64,000 nt of DNA from WHTK01 sp963711035 (GCA_963711035.1 CAVQCN010000004.1:62001-126000), one strand, 5' to 3'; positions 28,566-41,322 are shown, counted from the stretch's first letter. The notes: a model not told the origin generated them from the sequence alone. Numbers and translations: made by a program.

Positions 28566-28800
28566 AATAAAAAATCCCGTCTCGCAAGGGATCCCTGCAG
28601 AACGGGACGGTACCACCCTAGTTGTCACTTCCGGTACCCGGAAGGACCACTCGACGCTGTATCGGGCTTACCCGCTCCGACGTTGCCGGAGAGCTCAAGG
28701 GCGAGTTCGAGGCGCTTGTGGCTGCCGGCTTGCACTCTCCCGGCTCGCTGGATGCCCGCGACGCGCTCTACTATTCCCCTTCGTCGCTACCTATAGGACT
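28566..28800 (-). promoter_or_regulatory. T-box leader controlling ilvB-ilvN-leuACDB, probably leucine-specific
   Basis: Read on the minus strand, the T-box core AGGGTGGTACCG (28619-28608) precedes a terminator stem (CCCGT with ACGGG) and a run of six T's (28576-28571). An alternative pairing of the TGG element gives the antiterminator. Upstream lie a long stem I with GAATAGTAGAG (28774-28764), an apical region and a candidate specifier loop in which CTC (28705-28703) follows GAA. CTC is a leucine codon, as in the ilv-leu T-box of Bacillus. The TGGT bulge fits a tRNA with discriminator A. The core and terminator are clear; the specifier is a prediction. Confidence 0.85.
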
Positions 28801-28807
28801 AATGCAA

Positions 28808-28836
28808 ACTGTAGCCGCAGGCTTATGTCCTGTCAA
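28808..28836 (-). promoter_or_regulatory. Strong promoter of the ilv-leu operon
   Basis: On the minus strand, TTGACA (28836-28831) and TACAGT (28813-28808) are separated by 17 bp. Transcription would begin near 28801, exactly at the 5' end of the T-box leader. Confidence 0.75.
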
Positions 28837-28880
28837 CGCGGCGATGTAAACCCTTCGTCAAGACCAGGAGTGCCAGCCGG

Positions 28881-28996
28881 GGTGCTGAGAAACGGAGATA
28901 ACGCCCTTCGAGAGCCTCAGGATGAGCGTGATTCAGAGCCCCGCTCGTGGTGAGGCTCTCGTACCACGACTTGATCGAGAAGGGTTTCTCAGCACC
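28881..28996. repeat. Imperfect palindromic repeat, 116 bp
   Basis: The ends are perfectly complementary 13-mers (28881-28893 GGTGCTGAGAAAC and 28984-28996). Inside lie a second matching pair (CCTTCGAGA with TCGAGAAGG) and the CCTCAGGATGAGC type of sequence common in dispersed bacterial repeats. It lies between the SRPBCC gene's stop and the ilv-leu promoter and may act as a terminator hairpin. Confidence 0.6.
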
Positions 28997-28999
28997 CTG

Positions 29000-29425
29000 C
29001 TAGGTCTGCCGTTCGCACTCCGCCTTGAGGCCATTCGCCTCCATGTTCACGTAGCGATTGCTGATGCCCTTGAGCCACCAGCCCATCAGCAGCGTGAACG
29101 GCCCCTTCTGCTCCAGCGTCAGCGTCACGGTGGTCTGCCCTTCGCCGGCCGCCGTGGCGCGGTGACCTGCGACGGTGTGAATGCCGGGGCCGGACGCTTG
29201 CCACTCAAAGTAGCTACCCGGCTCGACCTGCGTCACCGTCCAGACGGCGGCAGGCAGGCGCGGCTGCTGGATACGCACGCGGGCGTTCGGCGACAGTTCA
29301 TTTCCTTCGACGAACTGCAGCGACTTCATGGATGGCGTCCAGCCCGGCCAGCGTTGCACGTCCACTAACACCTGCCACACGCGCTCCGGCGGGGCATTGA
29401 TTGTCCGAGTCACTTCGAGACGCAT
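29000..29425 (-). CDS. SRPBCC (polyketide cyclase/START-like) family protein
   Basis: The 141-residue protein starts MRLEVTRTINAPPERVWQVL and continues DVQRWPGWTPSMKSLQF, the classic N-terminal pattern of SRPBCC lipid- or ligand-binding proteins. A C-terminal helix includes GWWLKGISNRYVNMEANGLK. I start at the ATG at 29425, 24 bp after the upstream gene stops; the open frame extends far further but overlaps that gene. The ligand is unknown. Confidence 0.85.
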   Translation of the reverse strand: MRLEVTRTINAPPERVWQVLVDVQRWPGWTPSMKSLQFVEGNELSPNARVRIQQPRLPAAVWTVTQVEPGSYFEWQASGPGIHTVAGHRATAAGEGQTTVTLTLEQKGPFTLLMGWWLKGISNRYVNMEANGLKAECERQT

Positions 29426-29448
29426 CGGCGGGAAGATGCGAAGGCCTG

Positions 29449-30159
29449 TCAGGCCTCGACGGGCTCCAGGTCCGGCAGGAGGCGCCGCCGAAACGCCGCT
29501 TCGACGCGAGACAGCGCTGCCAGGCCTTTGCGCGTATCGGAGGCGACGCGGGCGCCCTCGTGGCGGCGCACGCGGTACTTGAACAGCCAGTAGGTGAACT
29601 CTTTGAGCTCGGCAAGGTCGAGATGATCGGATGGCTCCAGCTTGCGCTCCTTTTGAAACTCGGCCAGCAGCGCAGCCTGCGACTCGCCGTACAGGCGATC
29701 GAAGACGCCTTCTCCTTCCCGCTCGCCCGCAGACCACACCCTGGCGTGGCCTTCCTTGGCCAGCTCCTCCTCAACCGCCAGCTGCAGCGCCTCTTCGACG
29801 ACGATGCCGTAGAGGTAGTTGAGGTAGGCCTGGTACTTCGGTGTGCCAATCAACGCCTGGAACTCCTCGTCGTCGATCTCGAGGGGCGGATGACCGTGGA
29901 AGAGCAGCGCCTCGCGGTCCTTGTCGCCGACGGCGTCGCCGAGCTCGTCCAGCAGGCGCTCGGCCAGCAGCAGCCAGTCGAAAGCCTCGCCGCCGATGAG
30001 GTAGCGGTAGCGGCGGCCATCGATGACCTCTTCGGCCTGGCTCCAGCGCGCCATGGTCTTGAGGAGTGCGATGTACCAGTGCTCGCCCGCCTCGATCGTT
30101 TCACGCAGGTAGGCCAGCGATTCCGCTTCGGTCGTCTCAGTTTCGGTTGCAGTCGTCAA
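29449..30159 (-). CDS. Conserved-looking protein of unknown function
   Basis: The 236-residue soluble, mostly helical protein is rich in Glu and Leu. Notable stretches are ETIEAGEHWYIALLKTMARW, RRYRYLIGGEAFDWLLLAERL and FTYWLFKYRVRRHEGARV. No signal peptide, membrane segment or known catalytic motif is seen. Codon use is like its neighbours, and the frame is clearly coding. It lies downstream of secA on the same strand, with 127 bp between, and 23 bp before the SRPBCC gene, with which it may be co-transcribed. I do not recognise a family. Confidence 0.75.
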   Translation of the reverse strand: MTTATETETTEAESLAYLRETIEAGEHWYIALLKTMARWSQAEEVIDGRRYRYLIGGEAFDWLLLAERLLDELGDAVGDKDREALLFHGHPPLEIDDEEFQALIGTPKYQAYLNYLYGIVVEEALQLAVEEELAKEGHARVWSAGEREGEGVFDRLYGESQAALLAEFQKERKLEPSDHLDLAELKEFTYWLFKYRVRRHEGARVASDTRKGLAALSRVEAAFRRRLLPDLEPVEA

Positions 30160-30286
30160 TCGTCAACTCGTAGCTGTCTGACTGAGTGTCGGCAGCCCAT
30201 GCACAAAAGTACATGAGGCGGTCGGTGACGGGAAAGACCGGAAACGAGACCGCAACAAAGCCCGGCAAGACGCCGGACCTGATTCC

Positions 30287-32944
<2,658 letters not shown>

Positions 32945-33037
32945 CGATCCGTGTCCTCTTCCGGTACCTCGCGTACCACTTCAATTATGCCGCGTGAGGG
33001 CCCTTTTTCGCCAATCGCCGAGCCCTTCTGGCGACCA

Positions 33038-33071
33038 GAAAAAAGCGAGGGGTCCGAATCGAACCCCTCGC
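33038..33071 (-). terminator. Rho-independent terminator
   Basis: A 9-bp perfect stem (33045-33053 with 33063-33071, GCGAGGGGT/ACCCCTCGC) is followed on the minus strand by a run of T's (complement of 33039-33044). It ends the transcript of the secreted protein gene just before secA. Confidence 0.85.
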
Positions 33072-33100
33072 AAACGAAGGCGAAGAAGCGGTTGTGGGGG

Positions 33101-33775
33101 TTAGGGGGCAGCCTCTTCGCTATGCATTCCGTGGTGACCGAAGCGAAAGCCTGACATGGCGCCGCCGAACAGGCCCTGGCCGCTGCCAGGCGTCCAGTCG
33201 ATTGCCGCGCCGATGTTCGCGCTGAGCGCGTCCATCACCTTCTGCTTCTGGTCGGCCGTGATCGTGCCGGCGTCGACCGCGCTTTGCAGCTTGGCTTCGA
33301 CGCTCTGGGTGATGTCGTCGATCAGCGCCTGCCGGTTCACGTCGTGCTCCTGCGCGATCGTCGCCAGACTCTTGCCTGACTTCAGCTCGCTAAGCAGGTC
33401 CTTGGGGTCGACGCCGATGTCACTGGCTACGGTGCCAACGATGCCCTGCAGCGTCCCACCGAGCCGCTTGAAACCCCGCCCGAAGTTAGAGAAGTCACCA
33501 GGCAGGTTCTGTAGACGCTCGGCTTGCTGATCGGTGATCGTGCCATTCGACTTTGCCTCGTCGACCGTCTGGTTCCAGGCATCCTGCTGGTCAGCCTTCA
33601 GCTGATCGACGCTGATACCGAGCTTGCCTGCCAGGATCTCGAGATACCGGTTGTGAAGCGGGTTGCCATCCGGGTTCTGGGCCTGCGCCGCGATGCCGAA
33701 GCCAAGCGCCCCGGCCACGACGATGGCGGCGACCGCCACGCCGAGCGCACCTATGCCCCATCGAAATGATTTCAT
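33101..33775 (-). CDS. Secreted helical protein, unknown function
   Basis: The 224-residue protein has an N-terminal signal (GALGVAVAAIVVAGALGFGIAA, then AQAQN) and a helical body built from related units: LGISVDQLKADQQDAWNQ with NGTITDQQAERLQ, and IGVDPKDLLSELKSGKSL with AGTITADQKQKVMDAL. These resemble repeats in DUF2680-type exported proteins. The C-terminus is Gly/His-rich (GFRFGHHGMHSEE). It begins with ATG at 33775 behind AGGGGAG. Function unknown; it is monocistronic, ending at the terminator before secA. Confidence 0.8.
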   Translation of the reverse strand: MKSFRWGIGALGVAVAAIVVAGALGFGIAAQAQNPDGNPLHNRYLEILAGKLGISVDQLKADQQDAWNQTVDEAKSNGTITDQQAERLQNLPGDFSNFGRGFKRLGGTLQGIVGTVASDIGVDPKDLLSELKSGKSLATIAQEHDVNRQALIDDITQSVEAKLQSAVDAGTITADQKQKVMDALSANIGAAIDWTPGSGQGLFGGAMSGFRFGHHGMHSEEAAP

Positions 33776-33928
33776 ACGGACTCCCCTGTCCAGCGCGTTT
33801 GCGCCTTCCTTACGGTAACCATCGTCCGCTTCCAGATCGTTATGGAGACCCCAACCGTGTGTAAAAAGAGTTACAAGCGCCGCCTTCGTCGCTTCCACGG
33901 TCACGTGCGGCAGTACTATGGTCAGGCC

Positions 33929-34471
33929 ATGCCAAGGCAACTGATCGTCATCTACGGACCGCCGCTCGCCGGCAAGAGCACCGTCGCCCGCGAGCTCGCC
34001 GCTGGGCTCGAGGGCAAAACGGCCGTGGTGAGCCTCGACCACATCCTCGGCGAGGCCATCGTCACGCCGGACCCGGACGCCGCGGCGGAGCTCGACATGG
34101 CGCACATGCAGCTGCGATTGCTCGTCGCCAACTTCATGAAGAATCACTACCACGTCGTGGTCGACGGCGCCTTCCTGTACGAGCGCGATGGCGAGCTGCA
34201 CAGCTTCGAGAATGAAATCAGCCATCTGCTGGCGCTGATGAATCCCCTGGCGGAACGCGCATTAATGGTGCGACTGCGCGCCTCCGACGAGACGCTGACC
34301 CAGCGCGGCCATGCAACGGAGCGCGAGAACGAGGTCGAAGAAGCGATTCGGGTCAGCGCGGCCTACCAGGACCGCTTCGGCCTGCGTCACATTTCGATCG
34401 ATTCGGACACGCGGTCGCCGGCCGAAACCGCGGACCTCATTCGGCGCGCCCTGGATGCGGCCGTTGTCTAA
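33929..34471 (+). CDS. AAA/P-loop kinase-like protein
   Basis: The 180-residue protein starts MPRQLIVIYGPPLAGKST, a Walker A at residue about 9-17. It continues with VVSLDHILGEAIV and a DGAFLYERDGELHSF segment, and an R-rich region (LMVRLRASDETLTQRGHA). It looks like a small gluconate-/adenylate-kinase-like P-loop phosphotransferase of unknown substrate. The ATG at 33929 is chosen over an upstream one because a -10-like TACTAT (33914-33919) lies only 9 nt before it. No Shine-Dalgarno is visible. Confidence 0.7.
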   Translation: MPRQLIVIYGPPLAGKSTVARELAAGLEGKTAVVSLDHILGEAIVTPDPDAAAELDMAHMQLRLLVANFMKNHYHVVVDGAFLYERDGELHSFENEISHLLALMNPLAERALMVRLRASDETLTQRGHATERENEVEEAIRVSAAYQDRFGLRHISIDSDTRSPAETADLIRRALDAAVV

Positions 34472-34550
34472 GCGGAATTACGTGCCGATCTGTACAATGA
34501 ACCTGATCCGGATATCCTGTCGGAAGTCGAAATGAGGGTGGTGAACGCCC

Positions 34551-34958
34551 ATGGCTGACCGAATCGAACGCGAGATCGAAGACATCCTGCGGAAGATCGA
34601 TGGCTTCGTGCCGGAAAATGGTCAGAAGCCGCCGTCGCGACGGCCCAAGCGCAAGCCGCTCGCGGCAGCGCAGGGCTGGCTCGGCCACCGCCTGGCGCGC
34701 ATCTCCCTAAACCAGGTGATGATGTGGTCGCTGATCATCCTGATCGGCGCCTTCTTCTTGCGTGCTCTCCCATTCGCCAGCTGGCTCATGCTTGGCTCGC
34801 TGATCGTGCTGGCGACCGCCTTCGTCCTCTCCCTGCGCGGCGGCAGCAACCGTAGCAATGCACCGGAGAAGCGTTGGCGCGGACAACCCATGGACCTGTC
34901 CGGCCCCGGCTGGCCCGACCGGGTCAAGTACTGGCTGAAAGGCAAGCGCCGTCGCTAG
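34551..34958 (+). CDS. Small membrane protein with basic tails, unknown
   Basis: The 135-residue protein has an amphipathic acidic N-terminus (RIEREIEDILRKIDGFVPE), a basic linker, two membrane helices (VMMWSLIILIGAFFLRALPF and SWLMLGSLIVLATAFVLSL) and a basic C-terminal tail ending YWLKGKRRR. The form, with DILRKID at the start and two helices, recurs in Chloroflexota genomes, but I know of no function. It lies 79 bp after the P-loop kinase gene on the same strand. Confidence 0.75.
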   Translation: MADRIEREIEDILRKIDGFVPENGQKPPSRRPKRKPLAAAQGWLGHRLARISLNQVMMWSLIILIGAFFLRALPFASWLMLGSLIVLATAFVLSLRGGSNRSNAPEKRWRGQPMDLSGPGWPDRVKYWLKGKRRR

Positions 34959-35101
34959 GGATTGGCATCCCGCGCGGAGCCGTGCAAGAGCGAAAGACCG
35001 CGAACTGGCCGGAACCGGCGGCGACGTGGTAAGCCAGCGGTCTCTCGGAAGACACATATCGCCCGGCGCAGGGTGACCATAGGGGTGGGGAGGGGGAGAG
35101 G

Positions 35102-36445
35102 TTGAGCGCACGCCTCCGTTTTCTCTTCGCACCAACTCTGCTGCTCGTTCTCCTCGCCGCCGCCTGCTCCGGCTCCGCCAGCGGCAGCACCGCCTCAACT
35201 TCGACACCGATAACCGTTGGCTCACCGAGCCCGGCAGATGGTGCGGCGTCTCTCGCGACTCCCGGCCTCACGCCGGGCCCCTTCAAACTCGACCCGCCCG
35301 GGCCGGACGGGCAGCGCATCTACGACCTCGACAAGGCGCTCTCGGTGAGCATCGGGCCGCGGCCCGCAGGCACCGCCAAGGAGAAGGAAGCTGCCGACTA
35401 CATCGCCGGCCTGCTGCGCAGCTTCGGCTACGACGTCCACCTGCAGCAGTTCCCCATCGGCGAGGACATCGCCCGCACATCCGACATCACCGTGACCTCA
35501 CCGCAGCAGCAGACAGTGGTGTCCGTACCGCTGGCCAATAGCGGCGCCGGCAACGCGAGCGGCCGTCTCGTAGACGGCGGCCTCGGCAGACCGGAGGACA
35601 TCCCAGCCGACGCGAAGGGCGCCATCGTGCTGATTCAGCGAGGCGACCTCACCTTCCAGCAGAAGGTCGAAAACGCCACCAACGCCGGCGCCATCGGCGT
35701 CATCATCTACAACAACGAGGGCTCGACCTTCTACGGCACGCTGTCCAGCGCCTCGAGCATCCCGGCGCTCTCGACTTCGCAGGAGGACGGCAAGGCGCTG
35801 CAAAAGCTCCTGGACGCCGGCGACGTCACCGTCGACATGAGCCTCGGTACGCTCTCCGACGCGTCGTCTTACAACGTCATTGCCACACCGCCCGGTAAGG
35901 ACTGCCAGACGATCTCCAGCGGCCACTACGACAGCGTCCAGATCGCGCCCGGCGCCAGCGACAACGGCTCCGGCGCCGCCACCGTCATAGAGATGGCGGC
36001 GGTGATCGCCGACCGCGGCGAGATGGGCAACAACTGCTTCATCCTCTGGGGCGCCGAGGAGCTCGGCCTCGTCGGGAGCCAGGCCTACGTGAGCAGCATG
36101 ACACCGCAGCAAAAGAGCGACCTGAAGGCGATGCTCAACTTCGATATGGTCGGCGTCGGCGAAAACGGCTGGCAGGTCATCGGCAGCGCGGATTTGCAGC
36201 GGGAAGCGATCGCCGCCGCTGCCAAGGCCGGTATCGACGCCGTCCCGGCCGAGCTGCCACCCAACGCCAGCAGCGATCACGCCAGCTTCATTCAGGCCGG
36301 TATGCAGGCCGTCCTCATCCACCGCAGCGAGGATCCCCTGCTCCACACGCCACAAGACGTCATCGACCGGGTGCAGCCGGACCTGCTGGAGCAGGCCGCG
36401 CGCATGGGTTTGGCCCTGCTGCAGGCGCTCAACGGCAGCGCTTGA
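35102..36445 (+). CDS. M28-family aminopeptidase lipoprotein with PA domain
   Basis: The 447-residue protein starts with a lipoprotein signal (LLLVLLAAACSG). The N-terminal part of the peptidase (RIYDLDKALSVSIGPRPAGT) is followed by an inserted protease-associated domain (about residues 150-260: ADAKGAIVLIQRGDLTFQQK) and then the zinc-peptidase core. That core contains GHYDSV, APGASDNGSGAA, LWGAEELGLVGS, NFDMVG and SDHASF, giving the His/Asp/Glu-Glu/Asp/His ligands. It should be an extracytoplasmic aminopeptidase. The start is a TTG preceded by a purine-rich GGGGAGAGG stretch. Confidence 0.9.
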   Translation: MSARLRFLFAPTLLLVLLAAACSGSASGSTASTSTPITVGSPSPADGAASLATPGLTPGPFKLDPPGPDGQRIYDLDKALSVSIGPRPAGTAKEKEAADYIAGLLRSFGYDVHLQQFPIGEDIARTSDITVTSPQQQTVVSVPLANSGAGNASGRLVDGGLGRPEDIPADAKGAIVLIQRGDLTFQQKVENATNAGAIGVIIYNNEGSTFYGTLSSASSIPALSTSQEDGKALQKLLDAGDVTVDMSLGTLSDASSYNVIATPPGKDCQTISSGHYDSVQIAPGASDNGSGAATVIEMAAVIADRGEMGNNCFILWGAEELGLVGSQAYVSSMTPQQKSDLKAMLNFDMVGVGENGWQVIGSADLQREAIAAAAKAGIDAVPAELPPNASSDHASFIQAGMQAVLIHRSEDPLLHTPQDVIDRVQPDLLEQAARMGLALLQALNGSA

Positions 36446-36486
36446 TGGCACGGAAGCGTCCCGAACGCTACCATCCCTGAAGACAT

Positions 36487-37212
36487 ATGGGCCAGAGAGA
36501 ACGCATAAGTGGAAGAATCGGCGTCAGCCTGCTGGTCGGCATCGTCGTCCTGATGGGCGCACAGGCGTGCGTCTTCGGCGGCGGCAGCAAGGGCAACGGC
36601 AACAGTACGACCCCGCGCCAGGGCGCCGTTCCCACGGCGACGCTGCCCGCCACAATGACCGACCCTATCGTCCTCTCCGCCAGCGAGAGCAGCAACGGCA
36701 CCGAGCCGAACAGCAGCGGTATTACCGCCACGACGACCTACACAGTGCAGTCCGGCGACTCGCTGGGCGCCATCGCCGCGGCCCAGGGCGTGCCAGCGGC
36801 GCAGCAGGCGGCCTGGATCGCCCAGGTGGAGCAGCTCAACAACCTGCCCGACCCGCGCTTGCTGCATGCCGGCGACGAGCTGATCCTGCCCGTGGTCGAA
36901 AACGCGCCGACGCCGGAGGCGACCAGCACGCCGTCCGCCGCGAGCGCCGCAACGCCCCAGCAGGCGGCGCCCACCAGCACGCCCGCAGCGGCGGCTGCTA
37001 CGGCGACGCCGGAGCCCGCCGCCACGGTCGCCAGCAATGGCCAGACCTACACAGTCCAGTCCGGGGACAATCCCTACGTGATAGCCGCGGCCCTCGGCGT
37101 GCCTGAGGCGAAACAGGCCGCCTGGGTCGCTGAACTGGTCGCTCTGAACAACATCAACCCGAACAGCCTGAGTGTCGGGCAGGTGCTGGAGCTGCCGGCC
37201 GACACGCCCTGA
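36487..37212 (+). CDS. Lipoprotein with two LysM domains
   Basis: The 241-residue protein has a hydrophobic N-terminus ending in GAQAC (lipobox) and two LysM repeats joined by a Thr/Ala/Pro-rich linker. Each starts with TYTVQSGD and ends with the N-N(x)-n-P-x-L pattern (NNLPDPRLLHAGDELILP and NNINPNSLSVGQVLELP). Both are expanded by the same AAQGVPAAQQAAW-like insertion, so they are a duplicated, atypical LysM. It probably binds peptidoglycan. TACCAT ends 12 nt before the ATG. Confidence 0.85.
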   Translation: MGQRERISGRIGVSLLVGIVVLMGAQACVFGGGSKGNGNSTTPRQGAVPTATLPATMTDPIVLSASESSNGTEPNSSGITATTTYTVQSGDSLGAIAAAQGVPAAQQAAWIAQVEQLNNLPDPRLLHAGDELILPVVENAPTPEATSTPSAASAATPQQAAPTSTPAAAAATATPEPAATVASNGQTYTVQSGDNPYVIAAALGVPEAKQAAWVAELVALNNINPNSLSVGQVLELPADTP

Positions 37213-37253
37213 CCTCTCGAATCGCCACGTCATCGCCAGCCGCGCCGCGCGCC

Positions 37254-37283
37254 TTGTTCGGGCGCGAAAGCGGATGCTAGCAT
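37254..37283 (+). promoter_or_regulatory. Candidate promoter of the acyl-CoA carboxylase gene
   Basis: TTGTTC (37254-37259) and TAGCAT (37278-37283) are separated by 18 bp. The ATG lies 33 nt further on, with GGAG in between. Confidence 0.45.
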
Positions 37284-37316
37284 AAGCGCGCTTTACTTCC
37301 GGAGAATCAGACCCGC

Positions 37317-38858
<1,542 letters not shown>

Positions 38859-38904
38859 CTGTCAGCTATCAGCTTTGTGCGTCGAGACACGAGTCGGCGC
38901 CTTG

Positions 38905-39026
38905 CACCTGTCATCCTGAGCGATAGCGAAGGATCTCCCATCGGGAGCCGGCGCCGTCGTACGAGGACATCTCGCCCACATCAGGCGCTTGCCGGGGGAG
39001 ATGCTTCGCTCTGCTCAGCATGACAG
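38905..39026 (+). repeat. Dispersed palindromic repeat, copy 1
   Basis: About 122 bp begin CACCTGTCATCCTGAGCG and end GCTCAGCATGACAG, so the ends are themselves inverted. The element is present in opposite orientation at 41199-41322 with high similarity by eye (shared ends, shared GGCGCTTGCCGGGGGAGATG). It lies just after the carboxylase gene. Confidence 0.85.
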
Positions 39027-39259
39027 ACCCTCGTTAGCTCTCAACTGCGAGTGATAGGCCCATCCTCCCGTACGCTGCCGTGGCGCGCCATCGCGGCAGA
39101 GAGGCGCGGCAATTCGGGACGGGGCGGTTCCTGGCTAATACGGAGCGGAGCCGTACGAAAGACCAGTACGCTGGCATGCCACATGCTCACGATTGCATCT
39201 CAGGCGCACACTGTCTTTCAATGCTCGCGGTCAACGAGCGGGCAGCAGGAGACAGGGTC
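39027..39259. other. Non-coding region upstream of the MFS gene
   Basis: I see no gene, clear promoter or known RNA motif in these 233 bp. The only notable signal is AGGAG at 39247-39251, the ribosome binding site for the TTG at 39260. Confidence 0.4.
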
Positions 39260-40469
39260 TTGTCCGAAGTAACCCCTGGACCAGAACGACAGCGGCATCG
39301 CCCAGGCCCTCAGTCCCTGGCGCTTCGTCATCATCTTTGGCGTCGTCAGCCTGCTGGTCGACGTCGTCTACGAGGGCGCGCGCTCGATCAGCGGGCCGTT
39401 TCTCGGGTCGCTGGGCGCGGGCGCCGTGCTGATCGGCGCCGTGACGGCCGCCGGTGAAGCCTCCGCGCTGGTGCTGCGGCTGTTCAGCGGCCCGGCCGCG
39501 GACCGCAGCCACCGCTACTGGGCCTGGGCGATCGGCGGTTACGTCATCACGGTGATCGCCGTACCTGGGCTGGCGCTGCCACTCGGCGTGGCGGGCGCCT
39601 CCGCCCTGTTCATCGCCGAGCGCGTCGGCAAGGCGGTGCGCAGCCCGGCGAAGGACGCGCTGCTGGCGCACGCCGGCACGACGGTCGGACGGGGCATGGC
39701 CTTCGCCGTGCACGAAGCGCTGGACCAGACCGGCGCCTTCGCGGGGCCGCTGCTCATCGCCGGCGCCTATGCCCTCACCGGCGGCTATGGCACCGGCTTC
39801 GCGCTGCTGGCCGTGCCAGGCGTCCTCGCCGTCGCGCTGCTGCTGTGGCTGGCGCGCAAGGTGCCGGAGCCGGCCGGCTACGAGGACGCCACGACCGAGG
39901 AGTTCCCCGCCTCGCCCACCGGCTTGCCGACCGCGTTCTGGCGCTACGCCGCCTTCGCATCGCTGACGATGGCGGGTTTCGCCACCTTCGGCCTCATCGG
40001 CTATCACTTCTCATCGCAGCACCTGATGGCCGTCTCACTGATCCCGGTCGTGTATTCCGTGGCGATGGCGACCGATGCGGTCGCCGCACTGGCGACGGGC
40101 AAGCTCTTCGACCGCTACGGCTTCAACACGATCGCCGTGCTGCCGGTCCTGGCCGGCGCCGGGACGTGCCTCGCTTTCACGCCGCACGTCGTCAGCGCAA
40201 TCGTCGGCACGTGCATCTGGGGCGCCGCCCTCGGCGTGCAGGAATCGACGCTGCGGGCCGGCATCGCCAGCATCGTGGCGCCCGACCGACGCGCCAGCGC
40301 CTACGGCGTCTTCGCCGCCGCCTACGGCGTGGCATGGCTCGTCGGCGGGACGCTGCTGGGCTTCCTCTACGACCAGTCGCTCGCCGCGCTCGTCATCGTC
40401 TGTGTGGCGTTTCAGACTGCCGCGGTGCTCTTGTTGTTGGGCACGCGACAACCAGCCAGAACGCCGTAG
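39260..40469 (+). CDS. MFS transporter, single-base frameshift near the start
   Basis: The transporter has about 12 membrane segments, beginning FVIIFGVVSLLVDVVYEGAR, with the MFS motif-A-like FSGPAADRSHR after helix 2. The frame open to 40469 has no start codon before that helix. A TTG at 39260 with AGGAG 8 nt upstream opens another frame (MSEVT) that would join it if one C of the run 39273-39276 were absent, giving MSEVTLDQNDSGIAQ and 402 residues. The substrate is unknown. An intact shorter start at CTG 39276 would lack a ribosome binding site. The gene lies inside a repeat-flanked segment. Confidence 0.78.
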
Positions 40470-40528
40470 ACGAACCAGATTGCAGCGTCGACCCAACGAC
40501 TCGGCCGCGATATGCTTGGGGCAGGATC

Positions 40529-41074
40529 ATGGTGCCTTGGAAATACGCCCTCGTTGCTTCGCTCGTGGTCCTGATCGTGGGCTTCGTCAGCGGTGCAGTG
40601 ATCTTCGGCCACGAGAGTCCGCCCCAGGTACGAGGCGCGATCATCAAATTGGGGCCGCCTTCCTCGCTGCCGAACTTTCCAGACCAGCCCTGGTGCAACG
40701 ACTACAACAAGTTCTGCATCACGCAGGACTCCTCAGGCCAGCTCATCGCCGTCTATACCTACGACACCAATCCCTTCTTCCGCAGCGAGGGCTGCACGGT
40801 TCCCTGGCGACCAGACTTCTCGTGGAAGGCGCCGGGCAGCAACCAGGAGACGGCCGGGTGGTTCCGCTCCGGCTGCAGCGGCGCCACCTTCGACAAGACC
40901 GGCCATGGAGTCTACGGACCAGCGCCCCGGGACCTCGATCAGTTCAAGCTCACCCTGGTCACCGACCCTGCCACCCAGGATCAGCACATCGAGGTCGACA
41001 CGCGGACCCTGATTTGCGGCCGCAGCGCAGACGACACACCGTCAACCTGCGAGCGCGCGCCGCCGCCGCAATAG
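40529..41074 (+). CDS. Membrane-anchored Rieske-like protein lacking all cluster ligands
   Basis: The 181-residue protein has one N-terminal membrane helix (VASLVVLIVGFVSGAVIFG) and a Rieske-like domain. The usual box 1, C-T-H-L-G-C-T-V-P-W, reads FRSEGCTVPW. The usual box 2, C-P-C-H-G-S-T-F-D, reads SGCSGATFD, followed by a canonical GPAPRDLD. Thus both ligand Cys and both ligand His are replaced, while the two disulfide cysteines remain. It should hold no [2Fe-2S] cluster. It follows the MFS gene by 59 bp, with a weak -10-like TATGCT before the ATG. Its function is unknown. Confidence 0.72.
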   Translation: MVPWKYALVASLVVLIVGFVSGAVIFGHESPPQVRGAIIKLGPPSSLPNFPDQPWCNDYNKFCITQDSSGQLIAVYTYDTNPFFRSEGCTVPWRPDFSWKAPGSNQETAGWFRSGCSGATFDKTGHGVYGPAPRDLDQFKLTLVTDPATQDQHIEVDTRTLICGRSADDTPSTCERAPPPQ

Positions 41075-41198
41075 GCAGCAGCGTCTGCGCGTTCAGAACG
41101 AGCCTCTGCTCGACCCCGGATTGCCGCACCCGCTGCCGCGATGGCTCGCAATGACGGCGTGACGGAATTGCCGCTCCCAGCCCCGGAACTGACGCAGG

Positions 41199-41322
41199 CC
41201 TGTCATGCTGAGCGGAGCGAAGCATCTCCCCCGGCAAGCGCCTTCGTGGGGATGGCAAGCCCTTGTGTCACGGAGCCGGCTCTCGAGGGGAGATCCTTCG
41301 CTGGCGCTCAGGATGACAGGTG
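41199..41322 (-). repeat. Dispersed palindromic repeat, copy 2 (inverted)
   Basis: The reverse complement of this element aligns with copy 1 at 38905-39026 along its whole length, with some substitutions in the middle. The two copies bracket the MFS and Rieske-like genes. A shorter, different repeat motif (TTGCCGC..CTCGCAATGACGG) precedes it at about 41124-41165. Confidence 0.85.

Noticed and set aside
28622..28849. 75-codon open frame on the plus strand
   Set aside because: It lies in the T-box leader and its promoter; the RNA signals explain the sequence.
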